Shown: positions 21,897-32,039 of the stretch, one piece after another
How positions within the stretch are numbered: position 1 is the first letter of the stretch
Layout: every line of letters begins with the position of its first letter
NCBI GenBank assembly: GCA_050084515.1
Contig: CM114273.1
Location: 13,826,001-13,890,000 of the forward strand
Source: Blasia pusilla
Taxonomy: Eukaryota > Marchantiophyta > Marchantiopsida > Blasiales
Direction: 5' to 3'
DNA length: 64,000 nt
Made by a program: the position numbers and the translations under genes
The notes under the pieces: model-generated
What the model was told of the DNA's origin: nothing
Database searches by the model: none
What the model saw: only the letters and a program-made list of their open reading frames with translations

Positions 21897-22411
21897 TAAA
21901 GTAAGATCCAATCTCTCTCTACACTATCTCACACCATAACTCTCAAAGGTGTGCACTCTCTCTCATGTCAAACCAAAGCCACTCTCCTAATGAGAGGCTT
22001 GGGTTACACTCACAAAGCAAGGGACCATAGCTCCATCGCCTTATGCCAAGAGGTTCAGCAAAGAGAGAATGAACTCTCAAGCTCTCTCTCCTTGAGGTAT
22101 ACCCCTCCCCTCTCCCAAGCTCTCTCCATGGTAACCTAATCTCCCAAGTCACCTCCTTAGCTCTTGACCTGATGTAGGAGGTCAAGGGCCACTTACCAAA
22201 AAATAGAAAGTGGATCATATAATCAAAATGGCACTTATCTAAAATAGTATGTTCCTCAATATGGCTCCAAATGAGCTGAAACGAAGAGGAAACCTGCTCT
22301 CTCAGGTTTCCCAAGGCTTCAACAAGTCATCCTCGACCTACTAAGCGTGTCCTCCACTACTCACAAAGGCGCTCTACTACATCTCACCGATATATCCTAA
22401 AAGACGTGATA
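21897..22411 (-). repeat. G1 copy 2 5' terminal module B
   Basis: 515 bp matching 12,323-12,817. It starts TATCACGTC at 22,411 and ends TTACTTTA at 21,897, then passes into leader. In the 3' block the same TTACTTTA is followed by module A (ATTGGAGATATTTT). This junction shows that the 5' end lacks A. Confidence 0.8.
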
Positions 22412-22415
22412 CACG

Positions 22416-23260
22416 GATGACGGCATCGATGGTACTAGATGTGTATAGGATAGTAGATCATGTTAGATAGATATGTATGTGCTATTTGGGGTTAGAGGGA
22501 CCCAACTACAAACTAGGGGGAAAGTTGTCGAGTCTCGATGAATATGCGTGAGTGTATTTTGTTTATAAGTGGATCGCCTCGTGTGTTGGGAAGATTAGTG
22601 TTTTGTGGTGTGTAGATGTGACCAACGATGTGTATGCGCATGAAAACTATCACATCTTAGTTTGGCGATAGGTAGAGTTCTACTGCGTTTTCGGCATAGA
22701 GGGTCAGTGGGTTGTTCGTGTGTAACTTTGTCTTGTGATGTCGGATGAGGTTGGCTAGAGGTCCGTTGCATCAAGAACATTATTTATGGGGATTTCTCTG
22801 TTTTGGTCTTAGTCAATCAAGTGATCCATTGACCGAGTCAACAATCATCCGATAACCTATGCACGTAGGTTATCATTGACATGGTTATTTTTGGGGGAGG
22901 AGCCTTTTGGTTCTTCCAAAGGCTATAAGAGATGGAGAGATGGCTTTCCCAAGCAATCTTTCTCATGTTGAGCCTTAGGAGCACTTCTCTTGTTTGAGTG
23001 TGTAGGAACTAGGATGCTAGCGTACATATTTCTTCATAGTAGAAGGTGGATATGACTCGGTATGCCAATGTAGATTCAAGAGTGGAGTTTTAGGCCAAGA
23101 GAGCCATTTTTACTCCAATTTTGTTGTGGGTCTCGATGTATATACGTGAGTGTATTTCATTTATGAGTGGATCAATCCGTGTGTTAGGAAGATTGGTGTT
23201 GTGTGGTGTGTAGATGTGACCAAAGATATGGGTTGTGTAACGATGTATATGCGCATGACA
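22416..23260 (+). repeat. G2 3' end: polypurine tract and A'-B'-A' block
   Basis: 22,416-22,520 matches the untranslated tail of G1 (GGATGACGG, then GGGTTAGAGGGACCCAAC). It ends in the purine run AACTAGGGGG. Then follow A' (22,521-22,645), AC, B' (22,648-23,119) and a second A' (23,120-23,260, end GCGCATGACA). The arrangement is the same as in G1, in a family of clearly different sequence. Confidence 0.7.
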
Positions 23261-25292
23261 TATCAATATAGTATGATTGGAAATGGAGTAGGTTTCCTAA
23301 ACCTAATCATGTACTTGAATGGCCTCCCTCCTTCATCTTTGAGCCCTTCATAAAAAAATTTGTGTGAAGGATCTCATGCTTGTAGGTTTCGTGGCACAAC
23401 TATGGAGTGAGGCTGAGACATAGCCCAAATTTAGACAATCAAGGACGTAAGTAAGATAGGTCTCTAGTAGACATGATTAATATGTCAATTTAGTGGTATA
23501 GTCATTGAGAGTGTTTTGAGAATGACTACACATTGTGGGGTTTTATAAAAACCATATTTTTGGGTAAGCTAATGGAGAGTTGGGACTAAAAATGGATAAG
23601 GAAGGATTCCCTTATAAGCCTCATAAGATCTGGCATACTAATTTTAAATTGCATCCACATAGTCAGTACGTAGAAAGATATCTTATCATATTCATGGACA
23701 GTGAGCATGTGTATTCTTGTTCTTGTTCAAAATTGGCGATGGAACCTCTTTCAAGGAATATATATTGTTCTTAAATAAGATTTGTATAAGGAAGATTATG
23801 CATTAATCCTTAGCCTTTAACACTTTCATTAGCATGGGCTTGATATACTTTTTTGATGTTATAATATGGGAGGTAAAGTGAGTCGGAATGGAAGATAGAG
23901 GAGGATCAAGAGATATGAGGAGGAGGAAACTATTGATTAGATAGATATGTATGTAGTTTAGACATCCAAATGGGGTATCAAGTTTATAGGACCATTGTGG
24001 GGTAATCAAGCAAATTGATGCCTTATTGGACATATCTCTTATTAGGTAGTATAACATAATAATATGGGTAATAATAGTGCATTATAGTTCTAATCGGAAG
24101 CACAAGTAATCATCTCGTAGAGATACTTATGCAAAAGACTCTCTTTTTATTATATAAAATACTCTTTTGTGATCCCTTTGGTTCCTACACACTTGATCAA
24201 GCGTTGAATCAAGCATATGGAAACCAAAGGGATCAAAAGGCTAAAACCCACATGAAAAAATAATATTTCAAACAAAGAAGAGACCAAAAAAGCAAAGCTT
24301 GGAAAATCCCTAGAGCATTGATACGATGAGTAATAACCTCCCTCATATAACAACCTAAATGACAAGGCATTCTTCATAGTAAAAAGTACAAGTTTGGAAC
24401 ATTGATTTATGAGCTAATATGATATTCATATATTTGGGAAAAAATCATATTATTCATCCTTTATCATTCCTAAGTTTATAATCTACAAATATATTATTTC
24501 ATATTAATGCATATTCTACATCCTTCCTTAATGCCTAGTCTATGAAAGCTAATTTATTCTTGTGCAGTAATGACACAAGAAGGTAAAGATCTCTACACAA
24601 AGAAGTAGTTTTGATCATAATATACAAGCACGAGGTTAATATAATGTAGGTGTTTCTCCATTTTAGTGTAGAGATGGCTCTAAAGGATAACCAGAAATCT
24701 GTTATGTAAATGATCTGGAAGTCCCACCAATTTCAAGTCCCAATTCCACTCAATTACATTCAATTATGTATAGTTAAACACCACATCTAAAAGCTACCCC
24801 ATTGAGAATGTGGTATGCAAATCATGTTGAGGGAGGTGAAAGATATCAAGATACCACACCCTTACAATGTAAGTGATAGCCAAGTAGAAACATTTCACTT
24901 TAAGATAGAGACAACTTGTTGCAAATAGGATAATATAAGGATTTTGGTTTCTCATACCTAAATCTTCATGTAGAAAGATCTTTTATAACCTCTTGATATA
25001 TTTTGCAATGGGCTCAATCTATGTGACACCATTGCTAGAGGCCCCCTCGCTAGTAGTGATGTTTCTATAGTTATTGTTAATAGCGTTTGCGTTGCTAGTT
25101 AAGTTAGGTTTTAAGGGATTCTGAGTTTTCTACTCCCTCCAACTGGGTGTGACCTTGGAGTTCATCGTGTATTTGAGTCCCCAATTTTTGCATTCTTGAT
25201 GGGTTCTTCCATCCTCATTTATTCCAAATTTTTATTCTATCTTCACAACCCTACTTGGACACTACTCGGAAGATGAAGGCTTTCTATTATCA
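23261..25292. other. AT-rich spacer without recognised genes
   Basis: About 2 kb of AT-rich sequence. The only structure I see is an inverted repeat at 24,171-24,234 (arms GATCCCTTTGGTTCC and its near complement). Short open frames show no known family. Confidence 0.4.
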
Positions 25293-25296
25293 AAGA

Positions 25297-25911
25297 TGTC
25301 ACATCTTAGTTAGCTGAAAGATAGAGTAGAGTTCTACCGCGTCGGTGGCATGGAGGGTCAACGACTTGTATGAGTGTAACTTCCTCCTAAGATGTTAGAT
25401 GAGGTTGACAACATGCCCGTTGCATGAGGAACATCGTCTTTGACGATTTCCCTATTTTGGTCCTTATCAACCAGATAACCCGTTGATCGAGTCAACGGTT
25501 ACCTAGTAACCTATACACGTAGGTTACCATTTGCAGACTATTTTTGGGGGAAGAGCCTTTTGGCTTTTTGCAAGGCTCTAAGAGAGGGAGAGATGGCTTT
25601 CCCAAGCCATCCTTCTCATGTTGGGATTTCGGAGCACCTCTCTTGCTAAAGTATGTAGGAACTAGGATGCTAATGTCCGGATTCCCTCATAGCGGAGGTT
25701 GGATGTGGTTGAATATGCCGATATAGATTTAGGAGTGGAGTTTTAGGTCGGGTGAGCCATGTTTACTATGATTTTGTGTGATCTCAATGTATGTGCGTGA
25801 ATGTATTTAGGTTATGAGTGGATCAACCCATGTGTTGGGAAGATCGATGTTGTGTTGTGTATAGATATGACCATCGATACGGATTGTATAGCGATATGTG
25901 TGCACATGAAA
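25297..25911 (+). repeat. Solo G2 terminal unit B'-A' with AAGA target duplication
   Basis: Starts TGTCACATC and ends GCACATGAAA. It is flanked by AAGA on both sides (25,293-25,296 and 25,912-25,915). It contains B' followed by A' once. Recombination between the two B' copies of a full element would leave exactly this product. Confidence 0.75.
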
Positions 25912-25915
25912 AAGA

Positions 25916-26390
25916 CGTTTGTGTTAAGGACCTTGTTTTATAAGACCTAGAAAAGCACGACTCAAGGAAGGAAGCTTGTGCTTGCACGAGTTTCACTACA
26001 ATTAAAACTATGTTAGAAAAGAAAGATAAATGTTGAATGTTCTTGTGATGTTATCGTTGCATATGACCGATCCGTATTGTGTGCCTTGAATTTAGGTTTG
26101 ATAAGGGTTCATGTCATGTATCAAAGAGACATCTTCTGCATGACCAAGCACAACCGTGTTATAGAAACGAAGTTGTGAGAGATTTGAGTTTCTGCTCTTC
26201 TACATTTGAGGATTTCAGATCTGAATCTTGCGGAGGCTATATCTTTCAGGTGGTGTGTAACATGAAAGTGAAACTTTGAGGATATGTGGAGTGTCAACAG
26301 ACGCTTTAGTCCTGAAAATTTCAAGTACAACCAACTTCTAGAGCATAAGTTGTGTGGTGTTGGAGATTTGGTACTACTTGATTTGAGGTC
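25916..26390. other. Spacer before LINE, possibly its 5' untranslated part
   Basis: No motif is visible. The 5' end of the LINE could not be fixed. Confidence 0.3.
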
Positions 26391-27181
26391 GTGCAATATC
26401 TTGGATGTAGTGCAGTTGACTACATGATGACTACTCAAGACAAAATCTTGAATCTAGTGCAAGTGGTCTTGCATGAATTGAAAGAGCTTCTACAAGAATT
26501 TAAGGTACAAACTTCTCAATTGAACCTTGCACATATTCAAATCCGAGAGTTAAAGGCAACGCAAGAGGTTTTGAAGAAAGTGTTGAAAGATAGCTCTAGT
26601 ATGATGCTGGATCTTTCCAAATCAGTTGTGGATGTTCAAGAGAAGGCATCATCATTAGCGACTACGCTCAATAGTTCAGGATTGCATGAGGTTGTTGAAA
26701 CTTTAGAAGTGAAAATAAAATCTTATGCTGAAGCTACAAGGTTGCTCATATCTCTTTCTATCAAGAGCAAGAGATAGAAAAGGAAAACCAATTTGCCCGT
26801 AGAAAGAATGTGAGAATCTTAAGTTTGCCGGAAATAGAGAGCAAAGAGGTGAAGAGTGTTGTCACCAAGTTCTTGGTTGATACACTTCATGTTCACAACC
26901 CGGACTTGGCTCAAGCTTTCCGTATTGGGAAAACGGGAACACAACCTCTTGCCATTCTAGTTAAGTTTGTTGATCAAACTCAACCTGATACTGCCGTGGC
27001 TAACAAGGCCATTCTCAAAGGACGAAGAATATGGATGGATCTTGATCTTATACCTATACAAGTCGAAGCTAGGAGAAAAGAGCTTGCAAAGGTCAAAGAG
27101 GCTCAAGAAGCAGATTTTATTGCTTATATACGCAATGGTCAAGCAATTGTTACCCAAAGAAAAAGAGAGTTATCAACCTAG
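26391..27181 (+). pseudogene. LINE ORF1 (coiled coil plus RNA-binding region), frameshifted
   Basis: Two open pieces. The first (26,391-26,777) is rich in Leu, Lys and Glu in heptads and fits a coiled coil. The second (26,810-27,181) starts NVRILSLPE and continues FLVDTLHVHNP..AQAFRIGK and QPLAILVKFVD, a layout like the RRM-like core of L1 ORF1 proteins. A one-base shift near 26,750-26,775 separates them: the text YQEQEIEKENQFARRKNVRI is read only if the frame changes. ORF1 protein normally coats the LINE RNA. Confidence 0.65.
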
Positions 27182-27189
27182 CAATCCAA

Positions 27190-30100
27190 GAAGCTGAGAG
27201 TGTTGATGTGGAATATACGAGGCCTTTCAACAACATAGTATGTGAGTGCTCTACCAGTTTGGGAGATGGCGGACATCATCAATATTATGGAGACTTGGGA
27301 ATATGAGAGGAATATTGCAGAGATACAAGGATTTACTTTGGTGGGATCGACATGGAACCAAAGAAGGCAACGGGCTGTAAGGGATTATGGCGGTATTGCT
27401 ATTTTTATGAGGTCTCAATTTCTACCTTTGATACATCTAGAAGATCAAGATATCATTGGCTACGTCTTGGTTTGGTTGGGGGATCTTATTGTTATATGGA
27501 AGTTTGTTATTTTGCACCACTTTCCATGCCTATCTACTCAACACGCACTTACAATTGAAGTCAACCGTTCCATCGACTTATTGGGGATGTTCTCAAATAT
27601 CAAAGCAAAGGTGAAGTCTTTCTAGTTGGAGATTTCAATGCTCGCATATATACTGCTCAATTTACCAAATTCAATGATTCCTTGACTTATCCTCTTCTCG
27701 AAGAACATGAGGATGGTTTGTGGTCTAGAATCTCTTCAGATCTTTCTACAAATCCTTTGATAGAACATTTTTTTAACTTTTTAGCCACTTGTAATTTGAA
27801 AGTTCTTAATGGAACCTCTCATTTTTCCAACTCTCACTCCAATACGTGTTTCTCCTCTACCGATGCTAGCACCATCGATTATCTTCTGTCCTCGCCGGCT
27901 AATAGCTCTCTTATCTCTACATTTGATATTCTAAAACCGCAGCCTGAATTAGATCATGCACCTCTTTTGTTTACTCTCTCACTGTCAAAGGCAATTCCTC
28001 TCTCGACATGTCAATCTGTTTTAGCTTCTCCCAAGTTTCACTTAGATCTTGGTAAAAAAAAATCTTTATATGCTACATTTCCAAGAACTCTTGACTCTCA
28101 TTGTATGGAGCCCTAATCCACACACGGCAAGTTTGCAACTAACCGAATTGCTCAAAAACACTGCATCTAAGTTCTTTTCGCGGCACAGGGATAGAAAAGT
28201 GCTAGGAGGCTGCCTTATAATGGGTGGTTTGACTCTGAATGCAAGAAAGTAAGGGCAAGGTTAGTAGATGAATTTTTGGATATCCAAAGTCGGCTTATTA
28301 TAACGAGCCTTTACAAAGACTTGGTGAAATCTAAGAAAGGAGCTTTCTTACGGCGGAAGCAAGAGTCCTTGACAACGGAGCTGCATGACGATTCCAAATC
28401 ATTTTGGAAACGGTTAGTAGTACGGTCTTCAAAACCTACTATTGATCCCAAGTCTTTGATATCTTTTGCCAAAAAGCTCTATTTCTTCCCCGATGCTACA
28501 TCTATGCCACGTTGTGAAGGAATGCCTGGCTTATTCTCTGAAGTAGAGGTGATGACTCAATTAAGAAGATTAGAAAATAGTAAATGTGAGGATGTGGATT
28601 GTCTCTCTATTGAACTTTTCAAGTGGGGAGGAGATTCTATTGGACCAATCCTCACCAAAGTATTGGGTGATGCTGCTATCTGTAGTTTTCCTTCAACCTA
28701 GTCGCTATGGGAGATTGTTCCTATTCACAAATCAGGAAGGAAGGACTTGATGACAAACTATCGCACTATCATGGTGGGTAGTGTTTTTGCCAAGCTGTTT
28801 GGGAAATTGGTGGAGTCAAAGTTGAGCGCATGGACAAAGTCTTTCCAAAAGAGAGCACGGGTCCAAGGTGGTTTTCGCCCAACATACAACACCATCGACC
28901 ATATCTTGGCCTTGCGTGTTTTATGGGAAAAATCTAAGGGCAATGGGAAAGCTTTGTTTTGCGGTTTCATTTCAAGAAAGCTTTTGATGCTGTACCTCGA
29001 AAGCTCTTATGGGATAGGCTACAAGCCATTGGACTACCACCAAATCTCCTAGCAACCGTGGCCACGTTATACCATTCCGTTCGGGCCAAAATCAAAGGTT
29101 CACAAACTCAAGAGATCTTGAGGACCATCAGAGTCATTCAAGGTTGTTCTTTCTCCCCTACTCTATTTGGAGTTTTCATAGATGACGTCGAAAAGTGGTT
29201 GGAGGAATGTGATAGTGAAGGTGTAAAGCTTGGAGATTTTGTCATCAAAGTTCTATTATATGAAGATGATATCATATTACTAGCACGTGATGGCATTAGT
29301 CTACAAAAACACCTCGACACTTTGGCAAGGTTTTGTACCTAGAATCAGATGGAGGTTAAAATGGTGTAGTCTAAAATCATTATAGTGGGTACTAGATCCA
29401 AGTTCTCGTTCTTTTACAAAGGTCTACAATTAGAACAAGTGAAGAGTTACAAATATCTAGGCATTGATTTCTCTCATGACTATAGTTGGGCACTTTGCGG
29501 CGAAAGAGAGTAGAAGTTGTTACAAAGCTTTATATTCATTTTTAAATCAGTGTAGAAGAGCTCATCTTGTGTCTTGGGATCTTAGGAAGTTCTTATTTAG
29601 GAGCTTAATGTTGCTGGTGGTTTTATATGGGATCCAAGTTTGGGGCCCTAGTTGTAAGAAGACAGGTTGGGAGCGCGTGGAGAGGGTCCAAAATATCTTT
29701 CTACAAGAAGAATTGGGTGTAAGAAACCAAACTCCTTATGCTATTCTTCTTGCGGAAACAGGTTGTCTTCCTCTAGAGGCTCAAGCTCTTTACGTGACCA
29801 TCACTTATATCGTAAAGGTGAGATCTCTTGATGTTTCTCGCCTGCCTCATCAAGCTTTGTGAGCCACACGTTCTATAGGGTGGATGGCGGATGTGATGAC
29901 TTGGTCTTCAAAGTGGAATATGGTGGAACGAGATTGGGACTTAAAACCGATGGCACTCCGCGAACATCTACAGAAGCAATTTCTCAACATCATTTGGAGG
30001 AATGTGGGCATCAAAATGGAAGATTATCAACTTCATGTTAATCCTATGCTTGTGTATTGTAAAGAAGGATACCTACTTGCGGGGATCTCCACGTTCTTAC

Positions 30101-30387
30101 GTCATATTATTGTACGACATCGAACTCGATCGTATAGGCTAGGAATTGAAGAAGGACGACGGTTTAATATTGATATAAGTGAACGAATCTGTAAGTTATG
30201 TGACGGAGAGAGTATTGAGGATGAAGAGCATGTGTTTGTCACATGTCCAAGATATGAAGAGATTAGACTAGTTCATAAAATAGATGTGGAGAATTTCTAT
30301 TCTTTACTCCAGCTAGTGCCTTATGATTTATGTTGTTATAGTAGGGATGTCATTATTCATTGCTCAAGTGCTCTAGGCAATAGTTAG
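27190..30387 (+). pseudogene. LINE ORF2: endonuclease, reverse transcriptase, zinc finger
   Basis: The endonuclease starts LRVLMWNIRGLS (about 27,192). It has YGGIAIFMR, GDFNAR (27,628-27,645), STIDYLL and ELDHAPLLF. RT has IVPIHKSGRKD..NYRTI, QGGFRPTYNTIDHILALRVLW, KKAFDAVPRKLLWDRL, QGCSFSPTLFGVFIDDV and the catalytic loop LLYEDDIILLA. The last is usually YADD or FADD, so Ala has become Glu. The C-terminal finger is CKLCDGESIEDEEHVFVTCP (about 30,190-30,250). There are at least five frame breaks (near 27,625, 28,110, 28,700, 28,970 and 29,340) and an in-frame stop at 29,860. ORF2 nicks target DNA and copies the RNA in place. This copy is dead. Confidence 0.85.
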
Positions 30388-30473
30388 GAGAAGATCTTTA
30401 TGATCTTTTTCCGGTTCAGTGAATGAGTGACTTGCAATGTGTTTTTTAGCCTTTTGACCCTTTAGACCCCTTG

Positions 30474-31505
30474 TGTCGTGCGCCTACTCTCCTTGAACGT
30501 TAATCTTGTTTGTTGCGGAAGCGTGCGTTCAGTAGGTCACGCTCTCAACGCTGATCTGCATCCAAACACGCACTTCGGTTAGTCGGGTCTTGGATCAATC
30601 AGCGGGATTACTTTCCGAGTTCTCGTCTCGGACTCTCTCTTCAAGCTCAATCTTCCTAGTTTCACGGTTTCCAACACGGGCAAGTCTCGAAAGACTTGGG
30701 ACAGATTTTCTGGTCGGTTCAGGAACCTGAAACGGCGTTTCGCGCCTAGCGGTTCCAACTGTCCGATGAACATCCAATGAGTTCCTCACCAAGACTCGCA
30801 CGAAGTGAATCTCGGGTTGGAATCCAAGTGTGGCGTACAAAGTCCACTCCCTTGGATCAGGTTTGGGTTTCGGGTTTCCGCGCCAAACTCCCGTTTCATC
30901 CCGTGCCTCTGAAACGCCGTTTGGCGCCCAAAATGGGGTTTCGTTTCCCGAGACATCTCAGAGAAGGTACTCCCCTTACTAGTACTTCTGGGGATCTCCG
31001 GGGGCCCCCTACATTTAGGGAAAGACACCCGGGCCTCTCCAATTGGCCTTCAACCCGATTGCTCTCTGAATTGTTTTCGGCCAATATCTCAGCTTGTACT
31101 TATGCGTTTGCTGAGATCTTTGGTGCGTTGGAAGCGTCTCGAGATCAGCTTTCCAACGCGCCCTTACTTGTCCCGAACGCATCTTGGAGCTCAACGTTAT
31201 GGTCCTAAACACAGTCAGATTCTCCCAAACGCTAGTCGTGTTCCAAACTGGTTCTCACCTCTTTGGCAACCAACCTCCAAGACTCAACTCATCTCAAGTC
31301 TCGGCTCGCGTTTGGTCTAGGTTTCCTGGTCGCGACCACTAACGCATGAAACGCACAACTCGTTTCGCGTTTCGTCTCTTAGACTTTTCCAAGAGACTCT
31401 TCCAAACGCCTCTCCAAAGCGCAAACCTCGCGGCGTGAGTTCCTTTGAGTTCTGATGTTTCGCTTGGCGCGTATTTGGTGTTGTTTGGTTATGAGGGTCG
31501 CGACA
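30474..31505. repeat. Solo LTR (1,032 bp) in the LINE 3' end
   Basis: Begins TGTCGTGCGCC and ends GGTCGCGACA. It is flanked by CCTTG on both sides (30,469-30,473 and 31,506-31,510). A second member of the family lies at 43,730-44,729. A five-base duplication and TG...CA ends are typical of an LTR left by recombination. No internal coding part of the family is in this window. Confidence 0.85.
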
Positions 31506-31542
31506 CCTTGGGTTTGATATATTTACCATTTACCATTTACCA

Positions 31543-32039
31543 CGATCTTAACTTCACATCTGATGTATTTACACACAAACACATCAAATGGCTCATAAAG
31601 GTTATTTTCCCTTCAAAGATGTCGCAGGTTTGCCTCATTACGCAGTTTCAGCAAGCAAAATGGTCAAGGATTGGCGTTTGATACCAAGAGGAGTACTGAG
31701 AACCTAAATGTACAAAGTTGTAATTCCAACGCCCAAGTGTCTTGGGTTTTGCTTTCTGCTCAACAAAAATGCTCCAATTCATACATCTGATCGAGAATTT
31801 TGTAGTCATCCAGCCACAACGGACCAGCCTACTAATGTGTTCACTTTATGAAGCATTGCACACATCTATTTTCACACCGTTGATCAGGGGGATGAGGAAG
31901 TAAATGTCCACAAGTGGTCTGATTGGCTTAGCCCCGAAGTGTTTAATGAAACCAATAGTGGTGAGGGCTAGCTATGTGGCTGGCCCGCCTGCCCTGAATG
32001 TTTAATGAAACGCATAAACTGATGGTGGCGAGGGAGCAT
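31543..32039. other. Spacer with short imperfect direct repeat
   Basis: No gene seen. Around 31,945-32,020 the text GTTTAATGAAAC and TGGCGAGGG-like words occur twice in an imperfect repeat. Confidence 0.3.

Larger units (their letters stand above)
12193..22411 (-). mobile_element. G1 copy 2: near full-length Ty3 retrotransposon with methyltransferase and PHD finger
   Basis: A 10.2-kb element flanked by CACG (12,189-12,192 and 22,412-22,415). On the minus strand the order is B (22,411-21,897), hairpin leader, Gag (about 20,450-18,480), protease, C5 methyltransferase (17,460-16,480), RT, RNase H, integrase, PHD finger, polypurine tract, and A-AC-B-A (12,947-12,193). All domains carry stops or frameshifts. 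RT has lost the first Asp of its catalytic pair. Integrase has Asp to Tyr and Glu to Lys changes. Transposition would need proteins from another copy. Confidence 0.85.
2729..23260 (+). mobile_element. G2: plus-strand Ty3-type retrotransposon, split by two nested G1 elements
   Basis: The plus-strand pieces fall in the order expected for one element once the two G1 insertions are removed. They are the terminal module B' (2,729-3,050), leader and Gag N-terminus (to 3,867), Gag C-terminus, protease and start of the methyltransferase (10,410-12,192), and a 3' untranslated part with polypurine tract followed by A'-B'-A' (22,416-23,260). The RT to integrase part is missing, lost at or near the copy 2 insertion. 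The element starts TGTCACAT and ends ATGACA. The flanking four bases (TGTT and TATC) do not match, so no target duplication can be claimed for the host itself. G2 and G1 share gene order and end layout but differ clearly in sequence. Confidence 0.7.
26391..31542 (+). mobile_element. L1-type LINE with TTTACCA-repeat tail, decayed
   Basis: Contains ORF1 and ORF2 (endonuclease, RT, zinc finger), a 3' untranslated part from 30,388, and a tail of three TTTACCA units (31,522-31,542). A 1,032-bp solo LTR lies in the untranslated part. With it removed, the end reads GCCTTTTGACCC...CCTTGGGTTTGATATA before the tail. A truncated relative on the minus strand at 48.1 kb has the same end. Confidence 0.8.

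Noticed and set aside
12193-22411. G1 as a DIRS/PAT tyrosine-recombinase element
   Set aside because: The termini fit, but the encoded integrase is of the DDE class with an H2C2 zinc domain, and four-base duplications are present.
2729-23260. Target duplication for the G2 host element
   Set aside because: The flanks TGTT and TATC do not match, so none is claimed.
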